The notes beneath the pieces were generated by a model. That model was not told the origin of the DNA, did not search any database, and saw only the letters and a program-made list of their open reading frames with translations. This document shows, piece after piece, positions 18,486-28,149 of a DNA stretch of 64,000 nt (position 1 is its first letter; the number at the start of each line of letters is the position of its first letter). Position numbers and translations under genes: made by a program. The stretch lies in contig KE356560.1 in the NCBI GenBank assembly GCA_000415965.1, positions 1,959,069 through 2,023,068 of the forward strand, read 5' to 3'. The DNA is from Haloquadratum walsbyi J07HQW1. GTDB lineage: Archaea > Halobacteriota > Halobacteria > Halobacteriales > Haloferacaceae.

Positions 18486-19370
18486 ATGAAAGTCCTCGTT
18501 GCAGGCGCGACTGGATTCGTCGGTCGTCGCTTGGTCCGCGCTCTTCACGACCGGGATCACGATGTTGTTGCCTTCTCTCGAAGCGCTAGCGAGGCTGGGT
18601 TCCCCCCAGGTGTCGAGCCATTTGAGGGCGATTTCGGTGATCCCGCATCGCTTGAAGGGATGTGTGATAACGTCGATGTTGCATATTATCTTATTCACTC
18701 ACTCACTGCTGAGAATTTCGCTGAACTTGATCGGACATACGCACGCCGATTTCGCGAACGCGCATCGGCAGCAGGTGTCGACCGTGTTATCTATTTGAGT
18801 GGAATCAGCGGGAATGAACGAGACCTCTCACCACATCTTGCATCACGACGAGAGGTCGAAGCTGTCTTAGAGGGGGGCGAATATGAGTTGACAGTCCTTC
18901 GAGCAGCCGTGATCATTGGTCGTGGAAGTGCCAGTTTCCGAATTGTCGATGACCTCACAGACCGTCTTCCGCTGATGGTCGTTCCGACGTGGGTCCGCAC
19001 TCCAGGAAATCCAATTGCTGTTGACGATGCGGTTAGCTATCTTGTGAAACTACTCAATGTGCCGGAAACCCGCGGACAAATATTCGACATTGGCGGTCCA
19101 AGTGTACTCTCATACGAAGAGCTCCTCCGAATGACCGCAGATGTCAAGAATAAACGCGTATTTATTATTCCCGTTCCTGTATTAACGCCTGAGTTGTCCT
19201 CACATTGGCTTCGGCTCACAACCGATGTTCAATATCGGATCGCGAGACCACTGGCGAAAAGCATGCGACATCCGGTGACCGTTGATGATGACCGAGATTT
19301 GCAAAATATCGTCCCGATTGATCAGACTCCTATTAAGACTGCAATTACTCACGCACTCACAGCAAATTAG
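18486..19370 (+). CDS. NAD(P)-binding atypical SDR (NmrA/YbjT-like)
   Basis: 294 residues. The Rossmann motif GATGFVGRRL begins at residue 7. The classic YxxxK catalytic pair is not evident, while PFEGDFGDPASL, YYLIHSL, RVIYLSGISG and LRAAVIIGRGSASF are typical of the atypical SDR5/NmrA branch, many of which act as NADP sensors or complex I-linked proteins. The C-terminal third is less conserved. It precedes the ferredoxin-like gene by about 75 bp on the same strand, hinting at a shared redox role. Confidence 0.8.
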   Translation: MKVLVAGATGFVGRRLVRALHDRDHDVVAFSRSASEAGFPPGVEPFEGDFGDPASLEGMCDNVDVAYYLIHSLTAENFAELDRTYARRFRERASAAGVDRVIYLSGISGNERDLSPHLASRREVEAVLEGGEYELTVLRAAVIIGRGSASFRIVDDLTDRLPLMVVPTWVRTPGNPIAVDDAVSYLVKLLNVPETRGQIFDIGGPSVLSYEELLRMTADVKNKRVFIIPVPVLTPELSSHWLRLTTDVQYRIARPLAKSMRHPVTVDDDRDLQNIVPIDQTPIKTAITHALTAN

Positions 19371-19446
19371 TCTGCACTGCAGTAAGGGTACTCAGCTATG
19401 CTGAATCGAACGGTGAGCACTTGTGAGTGCGAGCCCACGAACTAAT

Positions 19447-19941
19447 ATGCCGACCGTTACGGTTGGAACAACAACCATCGAGTGTGACCACGGTGCAATC
19501 CTCCGTGATGTTCTGCAAGAATACGATTTTGATATCGACCCTCATAATGGCACTGCATCGCTCATCAATTGTCGGGGTCACGGAACGTGTGGAACCTGTG
19601 CGGTCGAAATACAGAGAAAAACACATCACAGGGGCGATACGCGGGCATCTGACGACAATGATGTTTCCACTGATACCGCAGACATCACTGGTACTGATAT
19701 GACTACTGAGAATAACAGGCGCATTGATACGGACTCACCTGATACTCGAGGATCCGATGATACATCTGTCCCCGTTGACTCACACACAGTTATTGAACGC
19801 ATTCGATTGTCAGTTCCGCCACATACATCCAACCCAGAACTCCGACTTGCGTGTCAAACGCGTGTTCGTGGTGATATCACGGTTATAAAACACGACGGAT
19901 TGTGGGGGCATCACACTGATGATGACCAAGACAAACAGTGA
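19447..19941 (+). CDS. [2Fe-2S] ferredoxin-like protein with low-complexity insert
   Basis: 164 residues from the ATG at 19447. The plant-type cluster motif NCRGHGTCGTC (Cys-x5-Cys-x2-Cys) is near residue 42 and the fourth Cys in LACQTRVRGDITV. Between them lies an insert of about 70 Asp/Thr/Ser-rich residues (SDDNDVSTDTADITGTD...), where ordinary ferredoxins have about 30. An electron carrier is likely. The insert seems to lie between cluster ligands, so function depends on it looping out. Ends 18 bp before the next small zinc protein gene. Confidence 0.8.
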   Translation: MPTVTVGTTTIECDHGAILRDVLQEYDFDIDPHNGTASLINCRGHGTCGTCAVEIQRKTHHRGDTRASDDNDVSTDTADITGTDMTTENNRRIDTDSPDTRGSDDTSVPVDSHTVIERIRLSVPPHTSNPELRLACQTRVRGDITVIKHDGLWGHHTDDDQDKQ

Positions 19942-19959
19942 TAGTGAGGACTTACACCG

Positions 19960-20160
19960 ATGATTGGAAAACTAGTTGATATTGTCCGTGGTGCACTCAC
20001 GATGTGGGGTAATGACGATCCTCCTGTAGAAACGCCTGATTATGGACGATCTGTCACATATACGCCGTGTCGAGTCTGTGAAGAGGGTCGATTAGAGTAT
20101 AATTCAGAGACAAATGCTGATGTATGTCAAACATGTGGTGCGACATTCCCCCGGTCATGA
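19960..20160 (+). CDS. Small zinc-ribbon protein (66 aa)
   Basis: 66 residues with CRVCEEG and CQTCG, two CxxC knuckles separated by about 17 residues, as in single zinc ribbons. The N-terminal 30 residues include a hydrophobic helix (MIGKLVDIVRGALTMW). Follows the ferredoxin gene by 18 bp and is probably co-transcribed. Function unknown. Confidence 0.7.
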   Translation: MIGKLVDIVRGALTMWGNDDPPVETPDYGRSVTYTPCRVCEEGRLEYNSETNADVCQTCGATFPRS

Positions 20161-20258
20161 TCACATGTACAATGTATTGTACCTCTAATATTACTATTCG
20201 AGACCGCAGCAGACAATCGACAACAGACGGTCACAGGCACTGCTGTGGGTTCTAACAA

Positions 20259-20591
20259 TTATCCCTTTTTGAACCCAGCAAGAAATCCGCCGGTAAAGCC
20301 AACAGAGACCGAAAGCGTCGAAAGAATTGTTGAGAGCCACCCGGGCGGTGTCCCCTCAGTTGCGCTTTGAGTCGTGTCGGCGAGCCCAGCAGTCAATCGG
20401 CTCCAATCAACAAAGATGATATCTCGTGATTCAAGAAATTTGAATACTGCAAGCTCAATCCCAACAAGTAATGCAATCAGCTTTGCAACCTTTTTGGCTG
20501 CAAATCCAATTATTGCCCCAATGACTGCTCCGCTACCAAATTCAATCCCAAGTTGCGTTGGATCCAGTGATAGCTGTAATGGGTCAACCAT
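20259..20591 (-). CDS. FUN14 family membrane protein
   Basis: 110 residues. The N-terminal GSGAVIGAIIGFAAKKVAKLI and the C-terminal GFTGGFLAGFKKG are the hallmarks of the FUN14 family, found in mitochondria and widely in haloarchaea. Two to three hydrophobic segments are visible. Role in archaea unknown. Converges with the small zinc protein gene. Confidence 0.85.
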   Translation of the reverse strand: MVDPLQLSLDPTQLGIEFGSGAVIGAIIGFAAKKVAKLIALLVGIELAVFKFLESRDIIFVDWSRLTAGLADTTQSATEGTPPGWLSTILSTLSVSVGFTGGFLAGFKKG

Positions 20592-20892
20592 GCTAATTCT
20601 CTACTGTTTTCGGATAAATCGTTTGTGTAATGATACAGCGTGTATCACCTCATACGATGATTATATACCAGTATCAGATGCATCTATATCGGATGACGGC
20701 CGATAGTGTTCAAGTATCTTGACGTGCTAGCTATACTGAAACAGTGCAGGAATCAGATACATACCGGCGGAAACCGCATAACTCAGGTTGTATCGCACAC
20801 GAGATGTATGCTGGGACCGCCTTTACTGCAATCACTGTTCGAGGTCATATGACTCATCATATCGCACAGACAGAGGCGGCTGGGGTGATATC
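20592..20892. other. Intergenic stretch upstream of hflX
   Basis: The hflX frame stays open back to 20788, but that part (Cys/Arg/Tyr-rich) is unlike the gene proper. AT-rich patches near 20660 may be promoters for FUN14 and hflX. Nothing else seen. Confidence 0.3.
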
Positions 20893-22572
20893 ATGACAGA
20901 AACGCCAGTCATTATTGCACAGCGAGTCGACCCCAACTCAGTCGCTGATCTGAGTGAAATCGCTGACCTCGCCAGGGCGGCTGGATATGATGTGAGCAAT
21001 ACACTTACCCAATCACGCGAAGAGGATGCAGCATATCATTTTGGTGAGGGAAAGGTCGAAGCGCTCGCTCGATTAGTCAAGCGAACTGGTGCAGAGGCAG
21101 TGATCGTCGATAATCGCCTCGGACCATATCAAACGTACAATATTGGTGGAAAGCTCCCGACTGGAGTCGAGGTTATCGATCGATTTACCCTTATTTTAGA
21201 GATATTCGGACAACGAGCGAACACTCGAAAAGCACAACTCCAAGTTGAACTCGCCGAGCTTCGATATGAACTTCCACGGGTAGAGGCAAAATCATCGCTC
21301 GCGAAACGCGATGAACGACCAGGATTTATGGGACTGGGTGAATACGATGAGAGTCGCGAGCGAGATATTAAAGCGCAGATTTCACGAATTAGCCAGGAAC
21401 TCGATGCAATTGCTGAAAAAGAGCAAACACGTCGTGAACAGCGTCGTGAGTCTGGATTCGACCTTGTCGCGCTTGCAGGATATACAAACGCAGGAAAATC
21501 AACATTACTCCGCCGGCTTGCAGATGATCTTGATATTGCTGAGAATGAAAATCGGCATCCAGATCTTGAACAGACTGCTGAGTCTGAGGATCGGTTGTTC
21601 ACGACACTCGGGACAACAACGCGACGAGCTGACACCGGACGCCGAGACATATTACTCACCGATACTGTTGGGTTTGTCTCAGATCTTCCGCATTGGCTCG
21701 TTGAGTCATTTGAGTCAACGCTCGATTCGGTATATCGAGCTGACCTTGTGTTGCTCATTGTCGATGCCTCAGAGTCAATCGATGCAATGCGTGAGAAACT
21801 CATCACGAGCCATGATACGCTCTATGAGCGTAATGAGGCTCCAATTGTCACTGTATTGAATAAAACTGATTGTGTTGAGGAGGGAGCACTTAATCGGAAG
21901 ATGCAATCACTTGATGCGTTGGCACCGAATCCAGTTGCCGTTTCAGGGCTTACTGGTGAAAATATTGAGCAATTAACTGATCGAATCGAGAGCGAACTCC
22001 CATCATGGCATGATGAGCGTCTTCTCCTGCCGCTATCAGATGATGCAATGAGTCTCGTGTCATGGTTATATGATCATGGTCACGTCGAAAATGAGGAATA
22101 CACTGACACCGGCGATGCAGTGCTCATTGAGTTCTCCGCTCGGTCGACGATTATCAAACGAGCACGCGCCAAAGCAGCGGCGCTTGAGGAGTCTGAATCA
22201 GAAGGGGTATCAGATGAGCACGATTCACACGGAGTGAATGCACAAGCGCAAGCACAGCTGAGTGAACGCAGCAATCACACTGGAGCAATAAATTCGGACA
22301 CAAACCCAAAGCAAATGGAGACGATAACTGAGGTTGAATCAACGTCACCTGAGCAGTCTGGGGGTGAGACTACCCGGCGGATTGCTCCAGACAGTCCTCA
22401 CAATCACATGTCAGAACCGACGACTGAGACCCGCGAGAGCAATCCACGGTCGATTACTGAGGATGATTCCAAACAACATCAGCGTTCGAAAGAAGTAGAC
22501 ACCGATGTGAGTTACCCACTCGCAAGTGAGGAAGGCACATCCGAGACTGACTCGAATTCCGAAGTTGAGTAA
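20893..22572 (+). CDS. hflX: GTPase HflX with long polar C-terminal tail
   Basis: 559 residues from the ATG at 20893; the frame is open upstream but the family begins at TPVIIAQRVDP. An N-terminal HflX domain with FGEGKVEAL and DNRLGPYQTYNI leads to a coiled segment with RPGFMGLGEYDESRERDI. The G domain has Walker A GYTNAGKST near residue 195, DTVGF near 257 and NKTD near 322. HflX binds and splits ribosomes under stress. The C-terminal about 130 residues are a disordered Ser/Thr/Glu tail absent from most homologues (usual length about 430). Confidence 0.93.
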   Translation: MTETPVIIAQRVDPNSVADLSEIADLARAAGYDVSNTLTQSREEDAAYHFGEGKVEALARLVKRTGAEAVIVDNRLGPYQTYNIGGKLPTGVEVIDRFTLILEIFGQRANTRKAQLQVELAELRYELPRVEAKSSLAKRDERPGFMGLGEYDESRERDIKAQISRISQELDAIAEKEQTRREQRRESGFDLVALAGYTNAGKSTLLRRLADDLDIAENENRHPDLEQTAESEDRLFTTLGTTTRRADTGRRDILLTDTVGFVSDLPHWLVESFESTLDSVYRADLVLLIVDASESIDAMREKLITSHDTLYERNEAPIVTVLNKTDCVEEGALNRKMQSLDALAPNPVAVSGLTGENIEQLTDRIESELPSWHDERLLLPLSDDAMSLVSWLYDHGHVENEEYTDTGDAVLIEFSARSTIIKRARAKAAALEESESEGVSDEHDSHGVNAQAQAQLSERSNHTGAINSDTNPKQMETITEVESTSPEQSGGETTRRIAPDSPHNHMSEPTTETRESNPRSITEDDSKQHQRSKEVDTDVSYPLASEEGTSETDSNSEVE

Positions 22573-22573
22573 C

Positions 22574-22808
22574 AACTTATCAGTTGTTGGGACTGTACGT
22601 TTCGTTACTCGAACTGACAACGGAACGCCCAATGGTGATTCAACGAACTTCTGGGTGAACTGATTCACTCATTCGATGCGAGAGAACTACCCCGACCGAT
22701 GCATGTCTAATTAAGCACCCCGTTCTTCTGTGAACTACTACGGGGCGTTCCAGCTGAACTGAGTCTGGGTTCAGAAAAAACAGTGCTCAAACTGCCAACG
22801 ACTGGTGT
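22574..22808 (-). repeat. R1 dispersed repeat, interrupted
   Basis: The two ends of R1 are recognisable on the minus strand: GTTGTTGGGACTGTACG with GGAACGCCCAATGG at 22580-22636, and CGGGGCGTTCCAGCTGAACT with GTTGGCAGTTTGAGC (reverse) at 22741-22800. About 100 bp of unrelated sequence separates them, either an insertion or a rearranged copy. Confidence 0.5.
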
Positions 22809-22864
22809 GACTCACGTCGATTATAAGTCCGCTTGCATAATCGGATGTTCTGTCGATTGTAATC

Positions 22865-23446
22865 TTAATTTTGACTTTGTTTCTGTTTCTGTTTTTGTTT
22901 TTCAACAATCTCAATATCGGTGATTCCTGTTTCAGGATACTGCCCTGCATCATCCTTCTCAGCGGCTTTGACCATATCCCAAATAACGTTTAACCCTGTC
23001 GTCACACCCTCAAGTGCTTCCATCTCACACCCGGTTTTACCAGTTGTCTCTACGGTGACGCGTAATTCAATTGCAGTCTCGTGAACATCAAATACTGTGT
23101 CGACGTTTGTAATTGGGATCTGGTGACACATTGGGATTGTCTCCCATGTATGTTTGACTGCTTGGATAGCACCTACTCGTGCAGTCGCAAGGACATCACC
23201 CTTTCCGATCTCATTATCATGAACGGCGTCAATTGTTGTCCGCGTGAGTTCAATTTCCCCGCGAGCGACTGCCCGTCGGTTTGTGTCCGGCTTTGCTCCG
23301 ACATCAACCATCTGTACATCACCGTCAGTGTTGACATGCGTCAACTCATTTGTTGTTGCACTCTCAGTTGTCACTTCTTCATCGGTGCTTCGATCTTTGT
23401 CCTCAGAGTGTTTGTTGTGTGTTTGTGTGTCGATATCCTTACTCAT
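22865..23446 (-). CDS. moaC: Cyclic pyranopterin monophosphate synthase MoaC
   Basis: 193 residues. The core from VQMVDVGAKPDTNRRAVA, through KHTWETIPMCHQIPITNVD, TGCEMEALEGVTTGLNV and the catalytic KAAEKDD, is a complete MoaC. It makes cyclic pyranopterin phosphate in molybdenum cofactor synthesis. An extra N-terminal stretch of about 43 Asp/Glu/Thr-rich residues and a C-terminal KQKQKQKQSQN tail encoded by a short CTGTTT-type repeat lie outside the fold. The start overlaps the end of the nnr gene by 8 bp, so the two are translationally coupled. Confidence 0.95.
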   Translation of the reverse strand: MSKDIDTQTHNKHSEDKDRSTDEEVTTESATTNELTHVNTDGDVQMVDVGAKPDTNRRAVARGEIELTRTTIDAVHDNEIGKGDVLATARVGAIQAVKHTWETIPMCHQIPITNVDTVFDVHETAIELRVTVETTGKTGCEMEALEGVTTGLNVIWDMVKAAEKDDAGQYPETGITDIEIVEKQKQKQKQSQN

Positions 23447-24941
23447 CTGAGTTCACTCCAGTTGCCATATCCTTTGGATCCTGTAATGCAGTTGGGATTG
23501 CCTCGAGTAGATCCGTCGCAAGCAATCCATTTCCGTGCTTCTCAACGACGATATCACCAGCCCGACCATTCGCGTACGCACCGACTGTTGCTGCCTGAAC
23601 CGGATCAAGAACGCATGCAAGTGCACCAACAATACCAGCGAGGACATCGCCTGTGCCACCGACTGTCATTCCTGGGTTTCCGGTTCGATTAATTCGTGTT
23701 GTTTCACTATCAGTAATGATATCGATCGCCCCTTTGACAAGGAATGTATGAGTCGTCTCAAGTTCTTTTATGAACGTTGATATCCTCTCTGCCCGGCGTT
23801 CCCAGTCATCTGCCGTTTCACCTCCCATTGCCTCAAGTTCACCTTGATGTGGCGTACAGATTATCTCACCAGCAGGATCAACCGTTGGAACAACCGACAG
23901 TGCATCAGCATCGACAACAACCGTCCCAGTGTGTGTGCGAAGAACCGAAGCGACGACTGAGAGTGTTTTTTCATCATCACCAAGCCCTGGACCAAGCACC
24001 GTGACATCATGATCCGCCGCGAGCGACTGCACATGCTCAGTTGCGGTTGGTGTGAGTCGCTCTCCGGGGTACGCATTGACAATGAGACTCTCATCATAGC
24101 CTTGTATCTCATCAGCAATCGCCACTGGACATGCGATACGAACAAGATCAGCGCCAGCCCGTAGTGCTGCTTGTGCACTCAACGCAGGAGCACCGGTGTA
24201 GGGTCCCCCACCGATGATGAGCACCTCGCCAAAGTCACCTTTATGACTCTGTCTGGGCCGTGAAAGCGAGTGAAGATCACCGGGTCCAGCAACCTGTTCG
24301 GCTGCCTGTGGAATACCGATATCTGCGACTGTCACATCTGCGTCAATTGCTGTGAGTCCTGGTTTTTGATCATGAAATGTGACGACATGGTCGGGCTCAA
24401 CCGCGATATCTGTGGATGAGCCGGTATCAGCGTCAACGCCTGAGGGTACATCAACTGAGAGAACGGTCGCATCAGCCTGATTGATCTGTCTTGCTGCTGT
24501 TGCCTCAGGTTCACGAAGGGCACCAGTGACCCCTGTTCCAAGCATTGCATCAACGACGATATCCGGTGATCTGCCATTCGGTCCAGTAAGTTCGATAGCT
24601 GACGTATCTCGAATGACTGTTGTATTGTATCTGCTTGTCGTGAGTGCCTCCCAATTCTGTTTTGCGGTTGATGTCCGGATTGTCTCTGGACGACCCAATA
24701 ATATGACATGAACAGTGTATTCATCAAGAAACCGCGCTGCGACGAAGCCATCGCCACCGTTGTTCCCGCGTCCTGCAACAATAACAACAACTGGTGTTGC
24801 TGTTGATTCTACGTTTACATCAGTCAGCTCCCGCACTGTTTTTGCAACAGCGTTTCCACCCGACTCCATGAGTTGCTGTGGGGAAACTCCCAATGATTCA
24901 GCGTTACGGTCCACAGCCGCCATTCGTGCGCTCGTAATCAT
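23439..24941 (-). CDS. nnr: Bifunctional NAD(P)H-hydrate epimerase / ADP-dependent dehydratase
   Basis: 500 residues. An N-terminal YjeF_N epimerase domain (MITSARMAAVDRNAESLG, GRGNNGGDGFVAAR, DAMLGTGVTGALR) is joined to a C-terminal YjeF_C/carbohydrate-kinase-like dehydratase (HKGDFGEVLIIGGGPYTGAP, GPGLG, PHQGELEAM, NPGMTVGGTGDVLAGIVGAL). It repairs damaged NAD(P)HX. An ATG one codon upstream is possible. It lies upstream of moaC with an 8-bp overlap, a common haloarchaeal pairing. Confidence 0.95.
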   Translation of the reverse strand: MITSARMAAVDRNAESLGVSPQQLMESGGNAVAKTVRELTDVNVESTATPVVVIVAGRGNNGGDGFVAARFLDEYTVHVILLGRPETIRTSTAKQNWEALTTSRYNTTVIRDTSAIELTGPNGRSPDIVVDAMLGTGVTGALREPEATAARQINQADATVLSVDVPSGVDADTGSSTDIAVEPDHVVTFHDQKPGLTAIDADVTVADIGIPQAAEQVAGPGDLHSLSRPRQSHKGDFGEVLIIGGGPYTGAPALSAQAALRAGADLVRIACPVAIADEIQGYDESLIVNAYPGERLTPTATEHVQSLAADHDVTVLGPGLGDDEKTLSVVASVLRTHTGTVVVDADALSVVPTVDPAGEIICTPHQGELEAMGGETADDWERRAERISTFIKELETTHTFLVKGAIDIITDSETTRINRTGNPGMTVGGTGDVLAGIVGALACVLDPVQAATVGAYANGRAGDIVVEKHGNGLLATDLLEAIPTALQDPKDMATGVNSDE

Positions 24942-25239
24942 CATCTCACTCTCGCAGGTCGGTCACGAAAAATCCAACGTCGAAAACAAGCAGTAAGTGT
25001 AATTTCATAAAGATAACCGAAGCGGATATGAGATAGTTATCTCACACGGGTATTTTTAGATAAGGACTCACCAATCACGCGCAGAGTGGAGTTGTCGAGT
25101 TTATCCGATAACTCTGAGTATGAAGACTCTTTATAACTATGTTTACTCACCCTCTTTTTTCTGGAATATATCCAGTCGTAAATCATGATAGATATCGAAA
25201 TTCGGAAGCCTTCTGTCGGTTCCACTCTACTATTAATTC

Positions 25240-26424
25240 GTGACGCGACGGCTTTTTGCAACTCTTTGTGGGCTGGTTCTCCTCGTTAACTTTGGGCGGA
25301 CGGTATTTGCACCACTCGTTGAACCGCTTCAGACAGCCTTTGGTGTAGGTCCGGCAACAATTGGATTCGTGACGACACTTGTCTGGGTCGGGAGTGCGCT
25401 TCCACGCATCCCGGTTGGATATGTACTCACTCGTGTCCCACGACATCATGTCGTGCTCGTCGCGGGTGGGCTTCTCTCCGTGGCGGCAGCATTCACTGCG
25501 AGTGCAACGTCCGTATGGACGCTTCAATTGGGAGCCCTTGCGATTGGCATTGCTTCTGGCGGATACTTTGTTGCTGCTATTCCACTGATTGGCGAACTTC
25601 GACCGGAGCGAGTTGGTCGGTCAATCGGAATTCATGGGACGGCCGCACAGATTGCGGCCGTCATTGCAGCACCTGTCGCTGTTGCTGCGGTAACAGCACT
25701 TGATTGGCGTGCAGCATTTTGGGCACTCGCAGCGACCGCAGCAGTGACAACAATATTGCTTGCTGGCACCGCTCGTGCCATTGAGGGACAAATCGGCACC
25801 GGACCTGACCGGGACTTCTCTGCGGTACTCACCCATTGGCGTGTTGTCGCAGTTGGACTCATTATGATTGCTGTTGCTGGGTTCGTCTGGCAGGGCGTGT
25901 TCAATTTTTATGTCTCATATTTGATTGACGCGAAATCGATTCCTGCCGCAGAAGCGGGTGGATATCTCACAATCGTCTTTGCGGCTGGTGTGCCTGCGTT
26001 TTGGCTCTCAGGACAACTCGTTGATCGATTTGCACCAGTCCCATATATTCTCACAATGCTTGGTGTGTACACTACAGCATTGTTTACGCTCACTCGTGTT
26101 TCCGGGATTGGTGGCATTCTCACCTGCTCAATACTTATTGGATTCGCAATTCATAGTCTCTTCCCGGCATTAGATACATGGCTGCTTGGTGTACTCCCAT
26201 CTGAGGTTCGTGCGAGTGCATATGCTGTCTTTAGTGGTATTGCACTCCTTATTGAGGCAACAGGAAGCAGTGCTGTTGGATTGCTGACTGCTGCAGGGTA
26301 CAGTTTCGATGCTGTGTTTACCCTCTTTGCTGCCGGAGTTGCGGTTGTGTTGATAGCGCTGCTCATCGCTTTTCGCGGTGGATCGATTCCACAACCGGCA
26401 GCGGTTGAACCAACTGGAGAGTAA
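25240..26424 (+). CDS. Major facilitator superfamily transporter
   Basis: 394 residues from a GTG start, with twelve predicted membrane segments. The MFS loop motif between TM2 and TM3 reads GYVLTRVPRHHVVLVAGG. Hydrophobic segments alternate with short polar loops, and the central loop (AIEGQIGTGPDRDFS) separates the two six-helix halves. Substrate unknown. Divergent from nnr over about 300 bp. Confidence 0.88.
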   Translation: MTRRLFATLCGLVLLVNFGRTVFAPLVEPLQTAFGVGPATIGFVTTLVWVGSALPRIPVGYVLTRVPRHHVVLVAGGLLSVAAAFTASATSVWTLQLGALAIGIASGGYFVAAIPLIGELRPERVGRSIGIHGTAAQIAAVIAAPVAVAAVTALDWRAAFWALAATAAVTTILLAGTARAIEGQIGTGPDRDFSAVLTHWRVVAVGLIMIAVAGFVWQGVFNFYVSYLIDAKSIPAAEAGGYLTIVFAAGVPAFWLSGQLVDRFAPVPYILTMLGVYTTALFTLTRVSGIGGILTCSILIGFAIHSLFPALDTWLLGVLPSEVRASAYAVFSGIALLIEATGSSAVGLLTAAGYSFDAVFTLFAAGVAVVLIALLIAFRGGSIPQPAAVEPTGE

Positions 26425-26829
26425 CCGAGTGAAGACACATTGTGATACGCTGAGTGGGTGTACTCTGACGGTCCGCAAACCGGGAGTGAAGAGACACAAG
26501 ACCAAGCGACGAGACAGTGTATCGATTCCGATATCCCGGGTGTGCAACAGTCAAATGAGTTTCGAGTCAACTGTGTGTTAGTCTATCAGTCAGTGGCACT
26601 ACGATACTGAGATCCGTGTTTCTCTGTGAGAGCATACCTATCGGACCTGAGACGCCAGTGTCCGCGTCTCATTCCGTTTCTGATAGCAAAAGCCACAGTG
26701 CCGCGACTGAGAGAACAATCGCTGTGTGACATCTTTCCCGTATTAGACGAGGGTTTGAATATCCGTTCGATAAAAATAACTAACTGACTGATAATAGAGA
26801 CGTTCGCGAGAACATCTGATATCTGTGGG
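26425..26829. other. Intergenic stretch
   Basis: Between the MFS gene and the convergent small zinc protein. No repeat of either family and no credible short gene was found. Confidence 0.3.
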
Positions 26830-27054
26830 TTACTTCGCAGAATTCGAATCCGAATTCGACTGAGACTCGAATTCAGTATAACAGGTTTCTGAGCAAAAAT
26901 GTCGGTGTTGAGCAGTCCCGTCCTCAATCCACGTAACAACGCGATGAGTTGGCAACTGCACGATTGCCTCGCCACAGGTCGCACATACCGATGCATTAGA
27001 TTCGTCGACATCCTCTCCAAGATCCGAGGTCGGGTCTACCATCTTTTTACTCAT
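26830..27054 (-). CDS. Small CxxC zinc protein
   Basis: 74 residues (62 to 70 if a later ATG is used, such as 27042). CATCGEAIVQLPTHRVV and HRHFCSETCYTEFE give a treble-clef-like zinc site, close to the small haloarchaeal DUF7576-type proteins and to TRASH-like fingers. The tail ESQSNSDSNSAK is low complexity. Function unknown. Confidence 0.7.
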   Translation of the reverse strand: MSKKMVDPTSDLGEDVDESNASVCATCGEAIVQLPTHRVVTWIEDGTAQHRHFCSETCYTEFESQSNSDSNSAK

Positions 27055-27246
27055 TGTCGGGCGACCACACTTGATTCCGTCTCAGGCGGCGGAAATTGCC
27101 TCAGCGTGGCGATAACTGAATTATGGCCGGCGATAACGCTCTCACGTCGGTATTGACGAGTACGCTGTTATGATGTTCATATGTGACCGTCTGTCGTTTT
27201 ACTTAACGTGGGGTTTACCCCTGTCAAGACCCTCAATTTTGGTATA

Positions 27247-27936
27247 ATGGCTTTTTCTGAGGCAACAATCACGAGTATTAGTCAAATCAGTCCAGATTGT
27301 AAACAGTACATCGTCGAATTAGATAATGGTAGCTTCGAGGGTGAGCCTGGACAACACACAGCGATTCAAACCGAAAATGGGGTAAAACCATATAGTGTTC
27401 TTGCTGTTGATGATACACGGATTGGTCTCATGCTTCGTGCGTACGGGACCGATGGCGTCGCCGATTATATGGATGCACGGTCAGTCGGGGATACCGTTCA
27501 GGTAAAACCAAGATTAACTGGGAGTCTTACTCTTGAACGAACAGACCGACAAGCGGTGTTTATTGGTACTGGGACCGGTATCACACCACTCATTGGTCTT
27601 CTGCAACAATATCTCGCCGATGGCGGTCCACAAGCAGTGTTTATGTTCGGTGAGAAGACACAAGAACAACTACTATATAAATCGCTATTAGAGCAGTATG
27701 AACTCACATACCCAGTTGAAACACGATTTTCGCTGTCTCGTGAAGACTGGCATGGTCATACTGGCTATATCCAAGAGCAACTTCCGAGTGTGATTGATTC
27801 GCTGGCGAATGATGCAGATTATTATATTTGTGGCGTGCCGGTAGCGGTCGTCGCCGCGAAGGAGCGATTAGATGAATTGGGTATTCCATCTGATCGGGTC
27901 CATACAGAGGGCTGGGAAGATGCACAGGTCGCGTGA
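27247..27936 (+). CDS. FAD/NAD-binding oxidoreductase, ferredoxin-NADP reductase type
   Basis: 229 residues from the ATG at 27247; a further upstream ATG at 27208 is unlikely. The FAD domain has KPYSVLAVDD (variant of RxYS) and the NAD domain has FIGTGTGITPLIGLL and YYICGVP, then a C-terminal EGW. No Fe-S domain is fused. It moves electrons between a nicotinamide and an unknown carrier, perhaps one of the ferredoxins nearby. Confidence 0.85.
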   Translation: MAFSEATITSISQISPDCKQYIVELDNGSFEGEPGQHTAIQTENGVKPYSVLAVDDTRIGLMLRAYGTDGVADYMDARSVGDTVQVKPRLTGSLTLERTDRQAVFIGTGTGITPLIGLLQQYLADGGPQAVFMFGEKTQEQLLYKSLLEQYELTYPVETRFSLSREDWHGHTGYIQEQLPSVIDSLANDADYYICGVPVAVVAAKERLDELGIPSDRVHTEGWEDAQVA

Positions 27937-28008
27937 TAACTGAGAGGAACAAGTCATTTCGATACTCTCGTGTCATCGCTGCCGTCTCAACACTGCGATA
28001 CTGTCTCT

Positions 28009-28134
28009 CAGTTGTTGGGACTGTAAGTGTCGTTATTCGTTGCAGCGGAACGCGCATACAGGCGCTCTAGGTGCAGTATGAGTATGAGTGTGGGTCCGGG
28101 CACAAACGGGGCTTAGAGTACTACCGACTGATAT
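28009..28134 (-). repeat. R1 dispersed repeat
   Basis: On the minus strand: ATATCAGTCGGTAGTACTCT, then a CACACTCATACTCATACT microsatellite, GGCG/CGCGTTCCGC core, and an end with ACAGTCCCAACAACTGAGAG. It lies just outside the IS200/IS605-type element at 28.15 kb. Confidence 0.6.
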
Positions 28135-28149
28135 GGATAACAATGCGTT

